Assembly: GCA_009746045.1 (NCBI GenBank)
Contig: RPFO01000082.1
Location: 2,038,841 to 2,102,840 of the forward strand
Length of the DNA stretch: 64,000 nt
From: Mesostigma viride
Lineage: Eukaryota; Streptophyta; Mesostigmatophyceae; Mesostigmatales; Mesostigmataceae
Direction of reading: 5' to 3'
Shown: positions 1-33,900 of the stretch, piece after piece
Position numbering within the stretch: position 1 is the stretch's first letter
Layout of the letters: each line of letters opens with the position of its first letter
Notes under the pieces: model-generated
The model's input: only the letters and a program-made list of their open reading frames with translations
Databases searched by the model: none
What the model was told of the DNA's origin: nothing
Program-made: the position numbers and the translations under genes

Positions 1-614
1 TGAGAGGTAAGGGTGGATAGGACCGAGGGGGTCAACGGGCCAAAGGGGTATTGGGCAGAGGCCAAAAGGGGTGACCGCAAGTGTGCTCATGAGGTGAGGG
101 GGTGGACACAAGTAGGTCCACGTAGTTAGGGGATGACTGGCGTGGACAGCCACCGCTCACATCGTGTGCAGGAGGGAGCTTCTTGCATACCGAGCCATGC
201 TTTATTCCTGCACTTTTTTGTGGTTTCGTCAAGGTAGTACTGTTGGGTTTGTGCGTGATGTCTGGGTAATTGTCAGCAGAGCGGTAAAGGGCGGCCATCA
301 CACAGCGTAGGCATAGCGTGTGAGCTCAGGTAGCTGCTGTTCTGATCTCCTACTTACTATCGAGGCCTTCTTTCACGGTGGTGCTGCCTGCACTATGCTG
401 ATGTGATATCACTTGCCTACTTACATGCAATCATGTCTGTGGCCTCGCCTCCACAAATGCCTACAAGCCTTCCATGATGGCCACTTTGTCTAGTATCGAC
501 AGTAGCTAAAGTTTCTTCTTTTGTCGCCAGCAAAACTTCTCGCAGTTTTTGTATGATTTCCACGTTGCCTAATAAACCATATGGGCTGTTGTGGCCCTGC
601 AAATTTACTTGCAG
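1..614. other. Upstream flank, no exon recognised
   Basis: No reading frame here joins convincingly to the EF-hand exon that starts at 615, and no start codon for the C2CD3-like gene was found. The stretch is either intron or upstream sequence; the true 5' end of the gene probably lies outside the window. Confidence 0.4.
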
Positions 615-24112
<23,498 letters not shown>

Positions 24113-24237
24113 CGGCGATGTCCCATGCATGGCCCCTACACCGCTGTGCTTTGTTGTTGGAGGGGGGCTTTGTGCCCAGTTTGCACCCCAGGGAATGGAC
24201 CTCTTTACTGCAGTTCCTCGTAGATTCGCATTCATTG

Positions 24238-24610
24238 ATTAATAAATCAATTAAACACGTGCTCCCGTTGGGGAGTCATGGAGCACCGGAGTGCTTTCAA
24301 TCCCTGTGTATGCACAGCGGTAGTTTACACCCTACCCTTGCAGGAAGTAGCCCAGAATGTATTAAAAGCCATATGTAAGCCCCTTCTCAGGGATATGTGC
24401 TACATGTACTCCCAACGGAGATATGTTCCAATTCAATATAATTTAATTTTTTAAAGCACAGCGGGAAGGGGGCAGAGACCCCCCCAGTCCCTCATGCCAG
24501 TACGTGGCATGCCGCAGTTGCAATCGGGCACGACTAAACGATCCGGCATGTTCTGTGGGTGCAATAAGACCCGTGTGTCGAGACTCGCATGACAGGCAGG
24601 CATTTTGCAA
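24238..24610 (+). repeat. Dispersed repeat family B, split by a family A insertion
   Basis: Left part 24238-24320 (acgtgctcccgttggggagt ... aatccctgtgt) and right part 24456-24610 (gggcagagaccccc ... aatcgggc ... ctgtgggtgcaataagaccc) match the uninterrupted copy at 38020-38220. The 9-bp sequence gcacagcgg is present at both edges of the insertion (24312-24320 and 24456-24464). Confidence 0.7.
24321..24455 (+). mobile_element. Retroposon family A, 5'-truncated, with 9-bp target duplication
   Basis: A 135-bp insertion carrying the family A signature and ending in an AT-rich tail (attcaatataatttaatttt). It is flanked by gcacagcgg on both sides. Against the 299-bp copy at 59876-60174 it lacks the 5' half. 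Truncated 5' ends, a variable AT tail and target duplications fit target-primed reverse transcription. Confidence 0.7.
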
Positions 24611-24855
24611 GTGCATGATGAAACAGGTGGCCTGACTGCTTTTCGTCCGCATAATCAAAGCGCCATGCTAGGAAATTAAATTGTTGACATCGGACAGCCT
24701 ATGGTCAATAGCAAAGCAATCATTTTGTACAGTACTTATTATTCTAGCTGCCGCCTCGTCGGCCATTACAGTAGAGGACAGCGCGCTCAGATGAGGATTA
24801 TATCCCCCTCTAGTGACTATATGGTGCCATTGGGCATGCATGCATGATGCAGACG

Positions 24856-24955
24856 ATATTTGTAACTTTCGTGTAATTATTTTTCTAATGAGATTTGCAT
24901 AACGTACTCTGTGACATGCCCATGCGCATGACACACAAGTACTTACTTATTATTC
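24856..24955 (-). repeat. Dispersed repeat family D
   Basis: About 100 bp; its reverse complement matches 36759-36843 and 59169-59256 (agtaagtacttgtgtgtcat; gcatgggcatgcca; ctaatctcattagaaaataa). No coding content. Confidence 0.65.
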
Positions 24956-25702
24956 TGCCCCGATTGACATGTGCACACCTATAATTGTTTTAATTGGGAT
25001 TGAAGAGAATATGAATTTCTCAACAAGACAATTATAACAGCCCTGCATGGACGCTTGGATTCCAAATATGTACAAAGTGCATGTAAGGCCGGTCGACTAT
25101 TAAGAGTCATCGTCTGGGACGAAAGGCGCGGAGACCACGGAGGCGTGAATCGAAGCGCCACGTGGCGCTGCATGTATCACCCATGCATACCCATGGCCTA
25201 GCTGCATGCCTGAAAACAAAAGCACAGGACAGTGTATTGACCCACTACACCGAAAATATACGTGAGGCCCCCGGACACGTATGCATGCCTTGAGCACACG
25301 TAAACATGAATGCTGAAGAAATGCTAGCATTGCACAATTCTGAAAACAAGTTGTCCACGCGTTTCACTATACACAGGGAACCATAAACAGTGGCAACCTC
25401 ATTCTCAGTCACGCGAGCAACTCTGATGAGACTTGGGCCATCCGCCCTGAACCGCTGGGTTCTAAGAATGTCTCGTGGTGGCCACCATCAGGTTAAGCAT
25501 TCGTTCTGGTCTGATTACGGGGCCCCATTCTAGACACGGGTCAACACGCGGACTTGCTCAAGGCCAAATGGCAAAAACTTGAGCTTGCTGTAATTGAAGA
25601 GGAAAATGCAGCGGATGTGAGCTCAGATTTTCCCACCATACTATACAACTGCACTCTTCCACCCCATGCCAGACCCCTAGGTCTGCTGCGAGCATGGTCG
25701 TG

Positions 25703-25855
25703 CAGGTGCCCTTGGTGCACCTAGAGCAAGTGTCCTGTACATCCCCACCCTTGCAGGAAGTAGCCCAGAATGTATTAAAAGCCATATGCTCCTTCTCCGG
25801 GATATGAGCTACATATACTCCCAACGGAGTTATGTTCCTAATTAATTCATACAAC
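25703..25855 (+). mobile_element. Retroposon family A copy
   Basis: Contains ggtgcacctagagcaagtg, cccttgcaggaagtagccca and actcccaacggagttatgtt, ending in an aattaatt tail. It lies just beyond the stop codon of the minus-strand membrane gene, so it may be in that gene's 3' UTR. Confidence 0.7.
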
Positions 25856-25873
25856 TGCAAACTCACTCCTCCC

Positions 25874-28800
25874 TTACGCGCCCGCCGCCACGATGTACCA
25901 GATGAGGTACTCGGACACCCTGAGGGGCATCAGCAGGATGTTGAGCGGGAAGCCGAGCGTGAACCCAGAGCGCACCTGCTGCCAGAAGCCCAGCGCGGCC
26001 AGCAGGGAGCACACGCCCAGGAAGATGGGGGAGCTCTCGTTCACGTCCGAGACGCCATCGCCGTCCAGGTCGATGACCTTTCCCCTCCGCGCAAAATAGC
26101 CCAGCAACCCCGCGGTGAACACGAACCCACCGCGCATGGCCGAGTGGAACGCGGAGATGTAGCGTTGGATGATGTGGGCAAAGCTCACGCCGACGAGCTG
26201 TGTGGCAGATGATGATGACGGTGGGGGGGCACACGCCAGGTGGCACGGGCGGCACCGATCATTGGGGCAGGGTGAGGTGGTAAAGGCAACAATTGCAATT
26301 CAGTAGTCAGATCGATGCAAAATTCTGAAACGTGCAGTATAATGCCCAATAATTGGTTTTGCCAGGCTGGCCAGGCTGTCAATCTTTTCACATTGCCCTC
26401 ATGTGGAATTGGCTGATGAGGGGAAAGGGCACAGGAGGGAGCAGCACGCGTGGGAGACCGCCGAACGCATCCTCGGCCGCGCCATGTCCCCTCCCAAGGA
26501 ATGAGCACAGCCGCAATCGCCCAAACAGTCTGCCTGTAGAGAAAAGAGGAATCAGCCTGCATTCGCAAAGGCAGCAGCCTCGCGCTCCAGTTTCAACGGT
26601 CATGAATCATCTCCCTCGTGTATCAAATCACCACGTGGTTCAAAATGTCAGCAAACATGTCATCGACAAACCACCCCCCTGTGGTGGAGTGCCGGGGCGA
26701 CTTGCGGAGGAAGACGACGCTGGACCCCGCGGCCCCCGTTCCAAATCCCGCCCACCCACATGTCTGCCTGGGAAGTGGCGATGCCAACACTCTGTGGGAT
26801 CACACTGGTCGCCCTTGTTGAAAAGGAGTAGAGGTTTTCTTGTTGGAATACAGGCTAGGCAGATGTTGGAGAGGAACACAGGCTAGCCGACGTACCGAGA
26901 GCGCTTCCCCAGTTCAGGTAAGGTGAAACCCTTGGCAAGGTTCATGGCCTACGGCCTGCTGTGCTCATGGCTTACTGGCAACGGTTGGCGTACGAGCAGC
27001 GGTTGTGGCACCCAGTGTGCGCCAAGCCACGGGGGGATAGGGCCAAAGGGCGGGCAAGTACCACGGAGGATGGCGCAGGGGGGAGGGAACAGCGGACGGC
27101 TCGCGCCCCACCCACCTTGCACGCGTACTGCAGGCACATGCCCCACCCACCTTGCACGCGTACTGCAGGCACATGCCCCACCCACCTTGCACGCGTACTG
27201 CAGGCTGGGCACCACCCACCTTGCACGCGTACTGCAGGCTGGGCACCACCCACCTTGCACGCGTACTGCAGGCTGGGCACCACCCACCTTGCACGCGTAC
27301 TGCAGGCACATGCCCCACCCACCTTGCACGCGTACTGCAGGCTGGGCACCACCCACCTTGCACGCGTACTGCAGGCTGGGCACCACCCACCTTGCACGCG
27401 TACTGCAGGCACATGCCCCACCCACCTTGCACGCGTACTGCAGGCACATGCCCCACCCACCTTGCACGCGTACTGCAGGCACATGCCCCACCCACCTTGC
27501 ACGCGTACTGCAGGCACATGCCCCACCCACCTTGCACGCGTGCTGCAGGCTGGGCACCACCCACCTTGCACGCGTACTGCAGGCACATGCCCCACCCACC
27601 TTGCACGCGTACTGCAGGCACATGCCCCACCCACCTTGCACGCGTACTGCAGGCACATGCCCCACCCACCTTGCACGCGTACTGCAGGCACATGCCCCAC
27701 CCACCTTGCACGCGTACTGCAGGCACATGCCCCACCCACCTTGCACGCGTACTGCAGGCACATGCCCCACCCACCTTGCACGCGTACTGCAGGCACATGC
27801 CCCACCCACCTTGCACGCGTACTGCAGGCACATGCCCCACCCACCTTGCACGCGTACTGCAGGCACATGCCCCACCCACCTTGCACGCGTACTGCAGGCT
27901 GGGCACCACCCACCTTGCACGCGTACTGCAGGCACATGCCCCACCCACCTTGCACGCGTACTGCAGGCTGGGCACCACCCACCTTGCACGCGTACTGCAG
28001 GCTGGGCACCACCCACCTTGCACGCGTACTGCAGGCTGGGCACCACCCACCTTGCACGCGTACTGCAGGCACATGCCCCACCCACCTTGCACGCGTACTG
28101 CAGGCACATGCCCCACCCACCTTGCACGCGTACTGCAGGCACATGCCCCACCCACCTTGCACGCGTACTGCAGGCACATGCCCCACCCACCTTGCACGCG
28201 TACTGCAGGCACATGCCCCACCCACCTTGCACGCGTACTGCAGGCACATGCCCCACCCACCTTGCACGCGTACTGCAGGCACATGCCCCACCCACCTTGC
28301 ACGCGTACTGCAGGCTGGGCACCACCCACTTGCGATACTCGCGGGGAACAATCTCGCTCAGTGCGGGCACGAGCACGCGGTACAGCAGGCGGTAGAGAAC
28401 GTCCCCGATCGCCACGCCCAGTGCGACCGTGCGCGCAAACTCGATGCGGAGCGTGGCGACGGCCGCCATCAGGCCTGCGCGCGGGGTGGGGTGGGCATCG
28501 GGTGCCATGGGGGGGAAAGGGGGAACAAGCACACAGTACTATCGACCGCTTCAAACAGGCTTAAACAACTAGAGGTTTGCAGTGGGAGGGGGCTTGGGGA
28601 TTGGAGTGCTTGCCTTGAAGAGCCATAGGGTTTCTGTGGGTGTGGGGGGGGTGGAGAAGGGGGCGGCCAATGCAAGCGTTCAGGGTTGCCAAGCTTCACA
28701 ACACATCAAGGCTGGGCGGCATGGCAGCGGTAGGACCGAGTGCTTGCGCCAGATGTAAGCATTAATGCGAAGCGTTGGCAACCCTGGCGTGCCCTTGAGT

Positions 28801-30235
28801 AAGCATGTTGGGTGCACCTCCCACCGCAGCACACCTCGTGCACAGCTAATGGCATGATATCCTGGGCCCACTTCCGAGAGTGACCCAGCCTTCATGGAGC
28901 ATGGACGGGACCGCCAGATAGGAGCATGTGGCAAGCCGCGCAGGCGTGTGCGCATGTGGCAGCGGCCAACGTTCACGAACCCCTGCGCTACATTCACAGG
29001 CAAACTATGAAGCAACGTGTATATGAAGGAGGTAGACAGATATGTGCATGTGTGGCAGTGGTCAAGCCCCACGTACCCACGTAGATGCTGGCCGACGCCT
29101 CAGTGACCACGTTGGGGTCCACCGCCTTTAACGCCACCAGCAGCTTGCGCTGAACGAGCTCCGGGGCCGACAGCACCTTCACGTCTTGCACGCCATCCTT
29201 GTTGGCATCCACTTTGTCGTCCTTGTCGGAGGCCTCCTTGGCCACTTTGAAGCTCTTCCTGCGAGGTCGTGGGACAGGCAAACACAAGGACATACGACTT
29301 TGATGAGTCATCAATAACACCAATAATAGCGATTAATATATTATTAGGAGTAAATGGGGTCCTCTAGTCTCGAGAGCAGTTTGGACCGCTCTTGAGGAGT
29401 AGTTTCTAGTGGGGAGAGCAGTTCGTATGTGGCTGGCTATGGTCAGGGGGGGGGCTATTACTGGCATACGGGAATGCATTTCCCAACCAATGGAGTCCAT
29501 GCCTCGAAAATCTCCCACCTTCATGACGTCCATGCACGTAGTCATGGACGGCACCGGGCCAAACGCACATGTGGGAAAGAGGGAGGAATGCAACGCCCCC
29601 AGAGAATGACATGGGTCGAAAGGGATACGGGAAGAGATCCATACAACAGCCATGGCAAACCTGAGAGCGACTACATGCAAGATTCCACGCCACCGTCTTG
29701 TGACACATCCCAAAGGCACTCTAAGCACTGACCGCAATTGGGCAACATAATACATCGGACAGCAGAAAACGGGGGGGCAGACCTTGATGCTGTTACAGTA
29801 TTGCAAAATAACACCGCGCGCATGGTGGTGCTCAAATGAGTATCCTAAAGTGAAAGTGAACGATCGGGGCGGGCGGAGGGGTGCAATGAGCTAGAGGGTG
29901 TCAATGCTTGGTTTGCCTCACCATAGGTCCACGAAGCAATGCTTCGTCGTGCTCCAGGACGATATCCGATAAGCTTCAATTGCGGCGATGGTGAACAGGA
30001 AATGCCCTCCAAAGAAGATGAGGATGAGCCCAAAGATCATGGGCAAGAACTCCTCTGGATGGTATGGCTCCAGAATCGTGTAGCCTTTCTCTGCTGCGTT
30101 CCAACATGCTGAGACGACGGGTATGGCGTAGCTCACTGCCTTCCCGATAGCTAGAATCAAAGGGGCAGCTTTCTGCAGGTAAGGCTGTATAGTACTCGGC
30201 AAGACAATCGATCGAGACGAAGATCGGCTCGCCAT
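25874..30235 (-). CDS. Multi-pass membrane protein with EF-hand-type calcium loop, four exons
   Basis: Exons (minus strand): 30235-29922, 29258-29077, 28474-28296, 26197-25874. Phases agree at all junctions, giving 332 residues. Start context is atcATGgcg. Hydrophobic segments are at about residues 25-44 and 63-85 (EEFLPMIFGLILIFFGGHFL), 175-215 and in the last exon (SSPIFLGVCSLLAALGFW; LNILLMPLRVSEYLIWYIV). Residues 268-279 (DLDGDGVSDVNE) form a complete EF-hand loop; an earlier DANKDGVQDVKV (exon 2) lacks the final acidic residue. I recall similar unnamed membrane proteins in algae and stramenopiles, with a YHPEE motif before a membrane span, but know no function. The exon 3 end is placed after YRKWVVPSLQYACK because this joins smoothly to LVGVSFAHIIQRYISAFHSA. 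Intron 3 begins with the 34/35-bp minisatellite. Confidence 0.75.
27109..28325 (-). repeat. 34/35-bp minisatellite made of an exon-end plus 5' splice site
   Basis: About 35 head-to-tail units in two forms: 35 bp (plus-strand cacatgccccacccaccttg + cacgcgtactgcagg) and 34 bp (ctgggcaccacccaccttgc + acgcgtactgcagg). Roughly 25 are of the long form and 11 of the short, in mixed order. On the minus strand every unit reads cctgcagTACGCGTGCAAG|gtgggtgg, the last codons of exon 3 (YACK) followed by its donor site. The array starts inside exon 3 (28325-28296 is coding) and fills the first half of intron 3. It has no stop codon in any of six frames. Confidence 0.92.
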
Positions 30236-30951
30236 GATGGCACAAACACTTCTATGAACTTCAGGAACAAGGTAAGCAGCAAATCCCTTCTACCTGACAA
30301 ATCCCTTCCACGCTAGCTCAATTGTAGACAATAAAAACCAAGTTTCACTCAATGGTTGCAGACAGTTTACTATATAACATAAAGCCGGGGAAAAACACAA
30401 GTCTGACGATGCAAGTTACGCTGCCGGTATGCCCCCATAGCCCTGATTTGGCCAGCACTACACTGTGAATTTTTTTTGGTACGATACTGAGGTGGAGACC
30501 TGGTGGAGATATTTATGATGTGCGAGGATCTCTCGACGCTGAAGCGGTGGAAGTGTCATGAAAACACCACAACGTGCCATGAGTCAGAGAATCTGCATCA
30601 GTATCTTTTTCCAGTGAGATCTTGGCCTGCAACTCAAGAATCGAATTGTACCGTATTTCAACGAGACTTGACCGTACATCACGTTTACTATATGACACGA
30701 CTTTCCGCGGCTTTTACGTTGCAAACATGAACATTCCAACGCGAATACGCGCACAATTCTGGAAATTGGATCACAGAGAGAAGACTGTGAAAAATTGATT
30801 GGGGAATAATATGGAAAGCTTCTTTTTTGCGTCGAGGATCTAATCGAGACGATTCAAGGATCGATAGTTTGGCGATGATTTCAAAACTCATTTAATTAGT
30901 GAAGGATATCACTCAGAGCCAATTGCTGCTTTCGCTGTCGCACTTTACAAC
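30236..30951. promoter_or_regulatory. Head-to-head intergenic region, probable shared promoter region
   Basis: 716 bp separate the start codons of the minus-strand membrane gene (30235) and the plus-strand acyltransferase (30952). The DNA is AT-richer than the exons around it. No TATA box or other element can be assigned with confidence; the call rests only on the divergent arrangement. Confidence 0.4.
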
Positions 30952-33900
30952 ATGGCCAAGGGCCTCCAGCAGAATGGGGACAAGGCCACGGGGGAAACTG
31001 GCCAAAGTCCACCCGCTGAAGACAGTAACAAGAAGTCCGTAAATGACGCGAATCGATTTTTGGACAGCAAAGAGTGGGAAAAGTTCCGCCCATTCATCAG
31101 GACCGACGATTTCGGGATGGTTGGTTTGAGCCCGATCGACTGGAAGGTCCGCATGAAGTTAGCGTTTGGGGCTATCATCTTGCTTCCAATTCGGATAGTG
31201 TTGACGCTGCTGTGCGTGATTCTCTATTTCATAACTTGCCGCTTAATTTGGGCAAGCCGTGTCTTCTCGAAGGCAAACACCAAGGAGAGTTACTGCAATC
31301 ACAATGACGGCAGCCTTAATTTATCCCGATGGCAGCAACAAATGATGGCGTCCACCGGCCGATTTTTCTGTCGAACGGTACTTTTCATCATGGGGTTTTA
31401 CTACATCAAGAAGACAACGACGGCTCCCAAACAAGCAACCGCTGGGAAGCCGTTTGCTCCCTACATGGCTGTAGTTTCCAATCACGTGTCGTATCTGGAC
31501 ATCCTCTACCACATGTCTGACAGCTTTCCCAGCTTCGTCGCCAAGGTACGTGGCAAGGTTGCAACGGGAAACGCAGCATTTGAATCCGTAGGTATCCGTA
31601 GCTTCTATTCAAATGACGGCGGTTATTTTGAGGCCGGCTGGCGGCATGCGTGCCTCTTCCTCAAATGTCTCTAACCTGACAACTTCGATGAGTGCAAAAC
31701 TTAAACACTGATGTTCGGGAAAGACTTATCCAACGGCCGCAGCCTTTGTCTGCTAAGATATGAAACTTTCGGGGGTGCCTATCACGCAAGGCTGCAACCT
31801 TCCGCCCTCGTCTGGTCATGATGACGTGCAGAATTGCCGGCGCATGTGCATGCGTAGTGGCATCAAGTCAGCTCAGATAAACGGACCATGTTATGGTTTC
31901 TGTTTCTATTGAAACGTACTTTTTCCTGTTTTGCTCTAGCATTATTCATGTCAAGCATGCCGTGCATAGCAGCTGTTACTTGGCTTGTGCTTCCTCGCCA
32001 ACATTTTTTCAAATTAGTTCGAAATGCTTACCACATCATTTCTTCCTGAGAAAGCGACAGTCAGATGGTTCATCTCAACCAGACGTCCCGTGAGAAAGGA
32101 CAAAAACATCTGGTGCCCATGCTGACGGCCTAATGCCCATTCCTGTGCCGTGGCTTCCTCGCGGCGGCTGGCTCCTTTCTCCGTGTTCTCTTTTCTCTTT
32201 GCGGTCACTCTTCGGTACTTCTCTTCTGTTTGTACGCAGGCGTCAGTGCGCAAGATCCCCATGATTGGCTTTGTCAGGTGAGGCCGTAACTGCTGCGGGA
32301 CTTGATGAGGTGGGGTAGTATCTGCTGTGTGGCTTTGTCAGGTGGGGTAGTAATCCCTGCGTGGCTTCATTAGCTAAGCATGGCGGTGTTAACTCTCTTT
32401 TGGCTTCGTCAGATACGTGCGGCGGTAGCTCCCATGCGGCTTCATCAGGTGATGTGGAATGGTTATCTCAGGTATGTGAGTAGTGGCAGCTCGTTGGTCG
32501 CGGTATGGCAGTACGGTAGCCACGCGGTCGTACCTGGCTGTGGCTGAGCTTGTAGCAACCACAGATGAGCGGCCGTTGTACCTGGGTTGTGATGAACGGA
32601 TGAATCGTGATGTGGTCATCGAGTTGGCACCGGCTTCTGTAGGGTGTTATGGCTTCATTGCCCTCCAGCTGAGCTTGCAGGAATCCCCTGTGATGGGATG
32701 AGAAAGGACTTTTTTTTCTTAAAGGAGAGCCTTTGGCGAGCATAGCGCTGCGTGGGTTGCTGCTTTATTTGCTCGACAAGGGGGAGTTCAAAGGGGAAAA
32801 TGAAGCTATGCTGGAATCCACCGATTTTCCAGCCATGGATAATGCCATTGATTTGTACTTTTCTTGGCTTGGCTCATATGGAGTGCATTTGCTGCGCTGG
32901 CTGCCTGGGGCCTTGGGATCATGGCGATAGTCCCCAGTGCCTTCTTTTAGTGGATAGCATTCCTGCACCTAGGAGGGGGGGGGCTTGTATGGTAAAAGTA
33001 AAGCATCCCTAGTCGAGTGAAACGCCTAAACGCCTGCCTACTTTGATTGCAGCCCTGGCCATGAGTGGAGAAGTTCCGACTGCGCAGTGGGAATAGTGGT
33101 TTGTTACCGTCTTTCTTATTATAATATGTGCAGATTTTAAGCTGGGGAATGGCAGCTGGGGGTCAGGGTCACAAAATGTGCTGACATACTCATCGCTCTC
33201 CTGCGCCCCCTTCCTCCCCCTCCCATCTTTTCCTCCTACCATGCTCCCCCCCTCGCCCCACCCACCCACCCACCCCCTGTCGATTCCGTTCTCCTTTTCT
33301 TGCCATCCTAATCTTCCCCCCTGATGTGTTCCCTTCCCCCAGCGCCTGCATGGGCTGCATCTACGTGCAACGGGAGAGTGGCAGCGGCGGCGTGTCTGGT
33401 ACGTGGGCATGTGGTGATTCTCCCGATTTCTGGCCTGCGCTGGTTGTCTCTTTGATGTGCGTGTGCTGCTCAGTGAGATGGGGCCAGGGGGGAACCAGGT
33501 GTGCTACCCAGTGAGGGGGAGTTTTGAGTTTGGAAAACAGATAGTGAGGGATACTATTCAAAAGGCTCTATAGTGGGGGAAGATTTACCACGATAACAGC
33601 CGTTCTTTTTGTATTTAAAAGGTCATTGTAAAAGGGTAACCGGCCCATACGAGTTGGGCCTGGTTCGGTGCGGCTCCTGCGCCGTATGGCAAGGCTATAT
33701 GTTGTCAAGCTTGCGTGTGCCACATCATGGTGGCACTATACATTGCGTGTGCCACATCATGACTGTCACAGCCTTGCGGTGCAGAGGCAGAGCGTGATGC
33801 TGTGGCACAAGTTTTCACAGGTTGGTGGCTCTGGGATGGGCCTGCGGTGGACTTGGCTCTATCGTATGGCAGGATGCAAGAGGCAGCGGTGGTATGAACA

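Larger units (their letters stand above)
24113..25873. other. Intergenic region between convergent genes, repeat-filled
   Basis: The C2CD3-like gene ends at 24112 and the membrane-protein gene ends (minus strand) at 25874. The interval holds family B, A and D repeats, listed separately. The remainder (24956-25702) shows no gene. Confidence 0.6.

Noticed and set aside
26635-26763. Extra exon of the minus-strand membrane gene (43 codons, phase 0/0)
   Set aside because: It fits by phase but breaks the smooth YRKWVVPSLQYACK-LVGVSFAH junction and has no hydrophobic character; kept only as a possible alternative exon.
27109-28325. Possible CRISPR array because of regular 34/35-bp repeats
   Set aside because: Units are directly abutting with no unique spacers, and the genes around are eukaryotic with introns.
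26923-28628. Six overlapping ORFs of 459-555 codons on both strands
   Set aside because: They are products of the stop-free 34/35-bp minisatellite; only its first unit, the end of exon 3, is coding.
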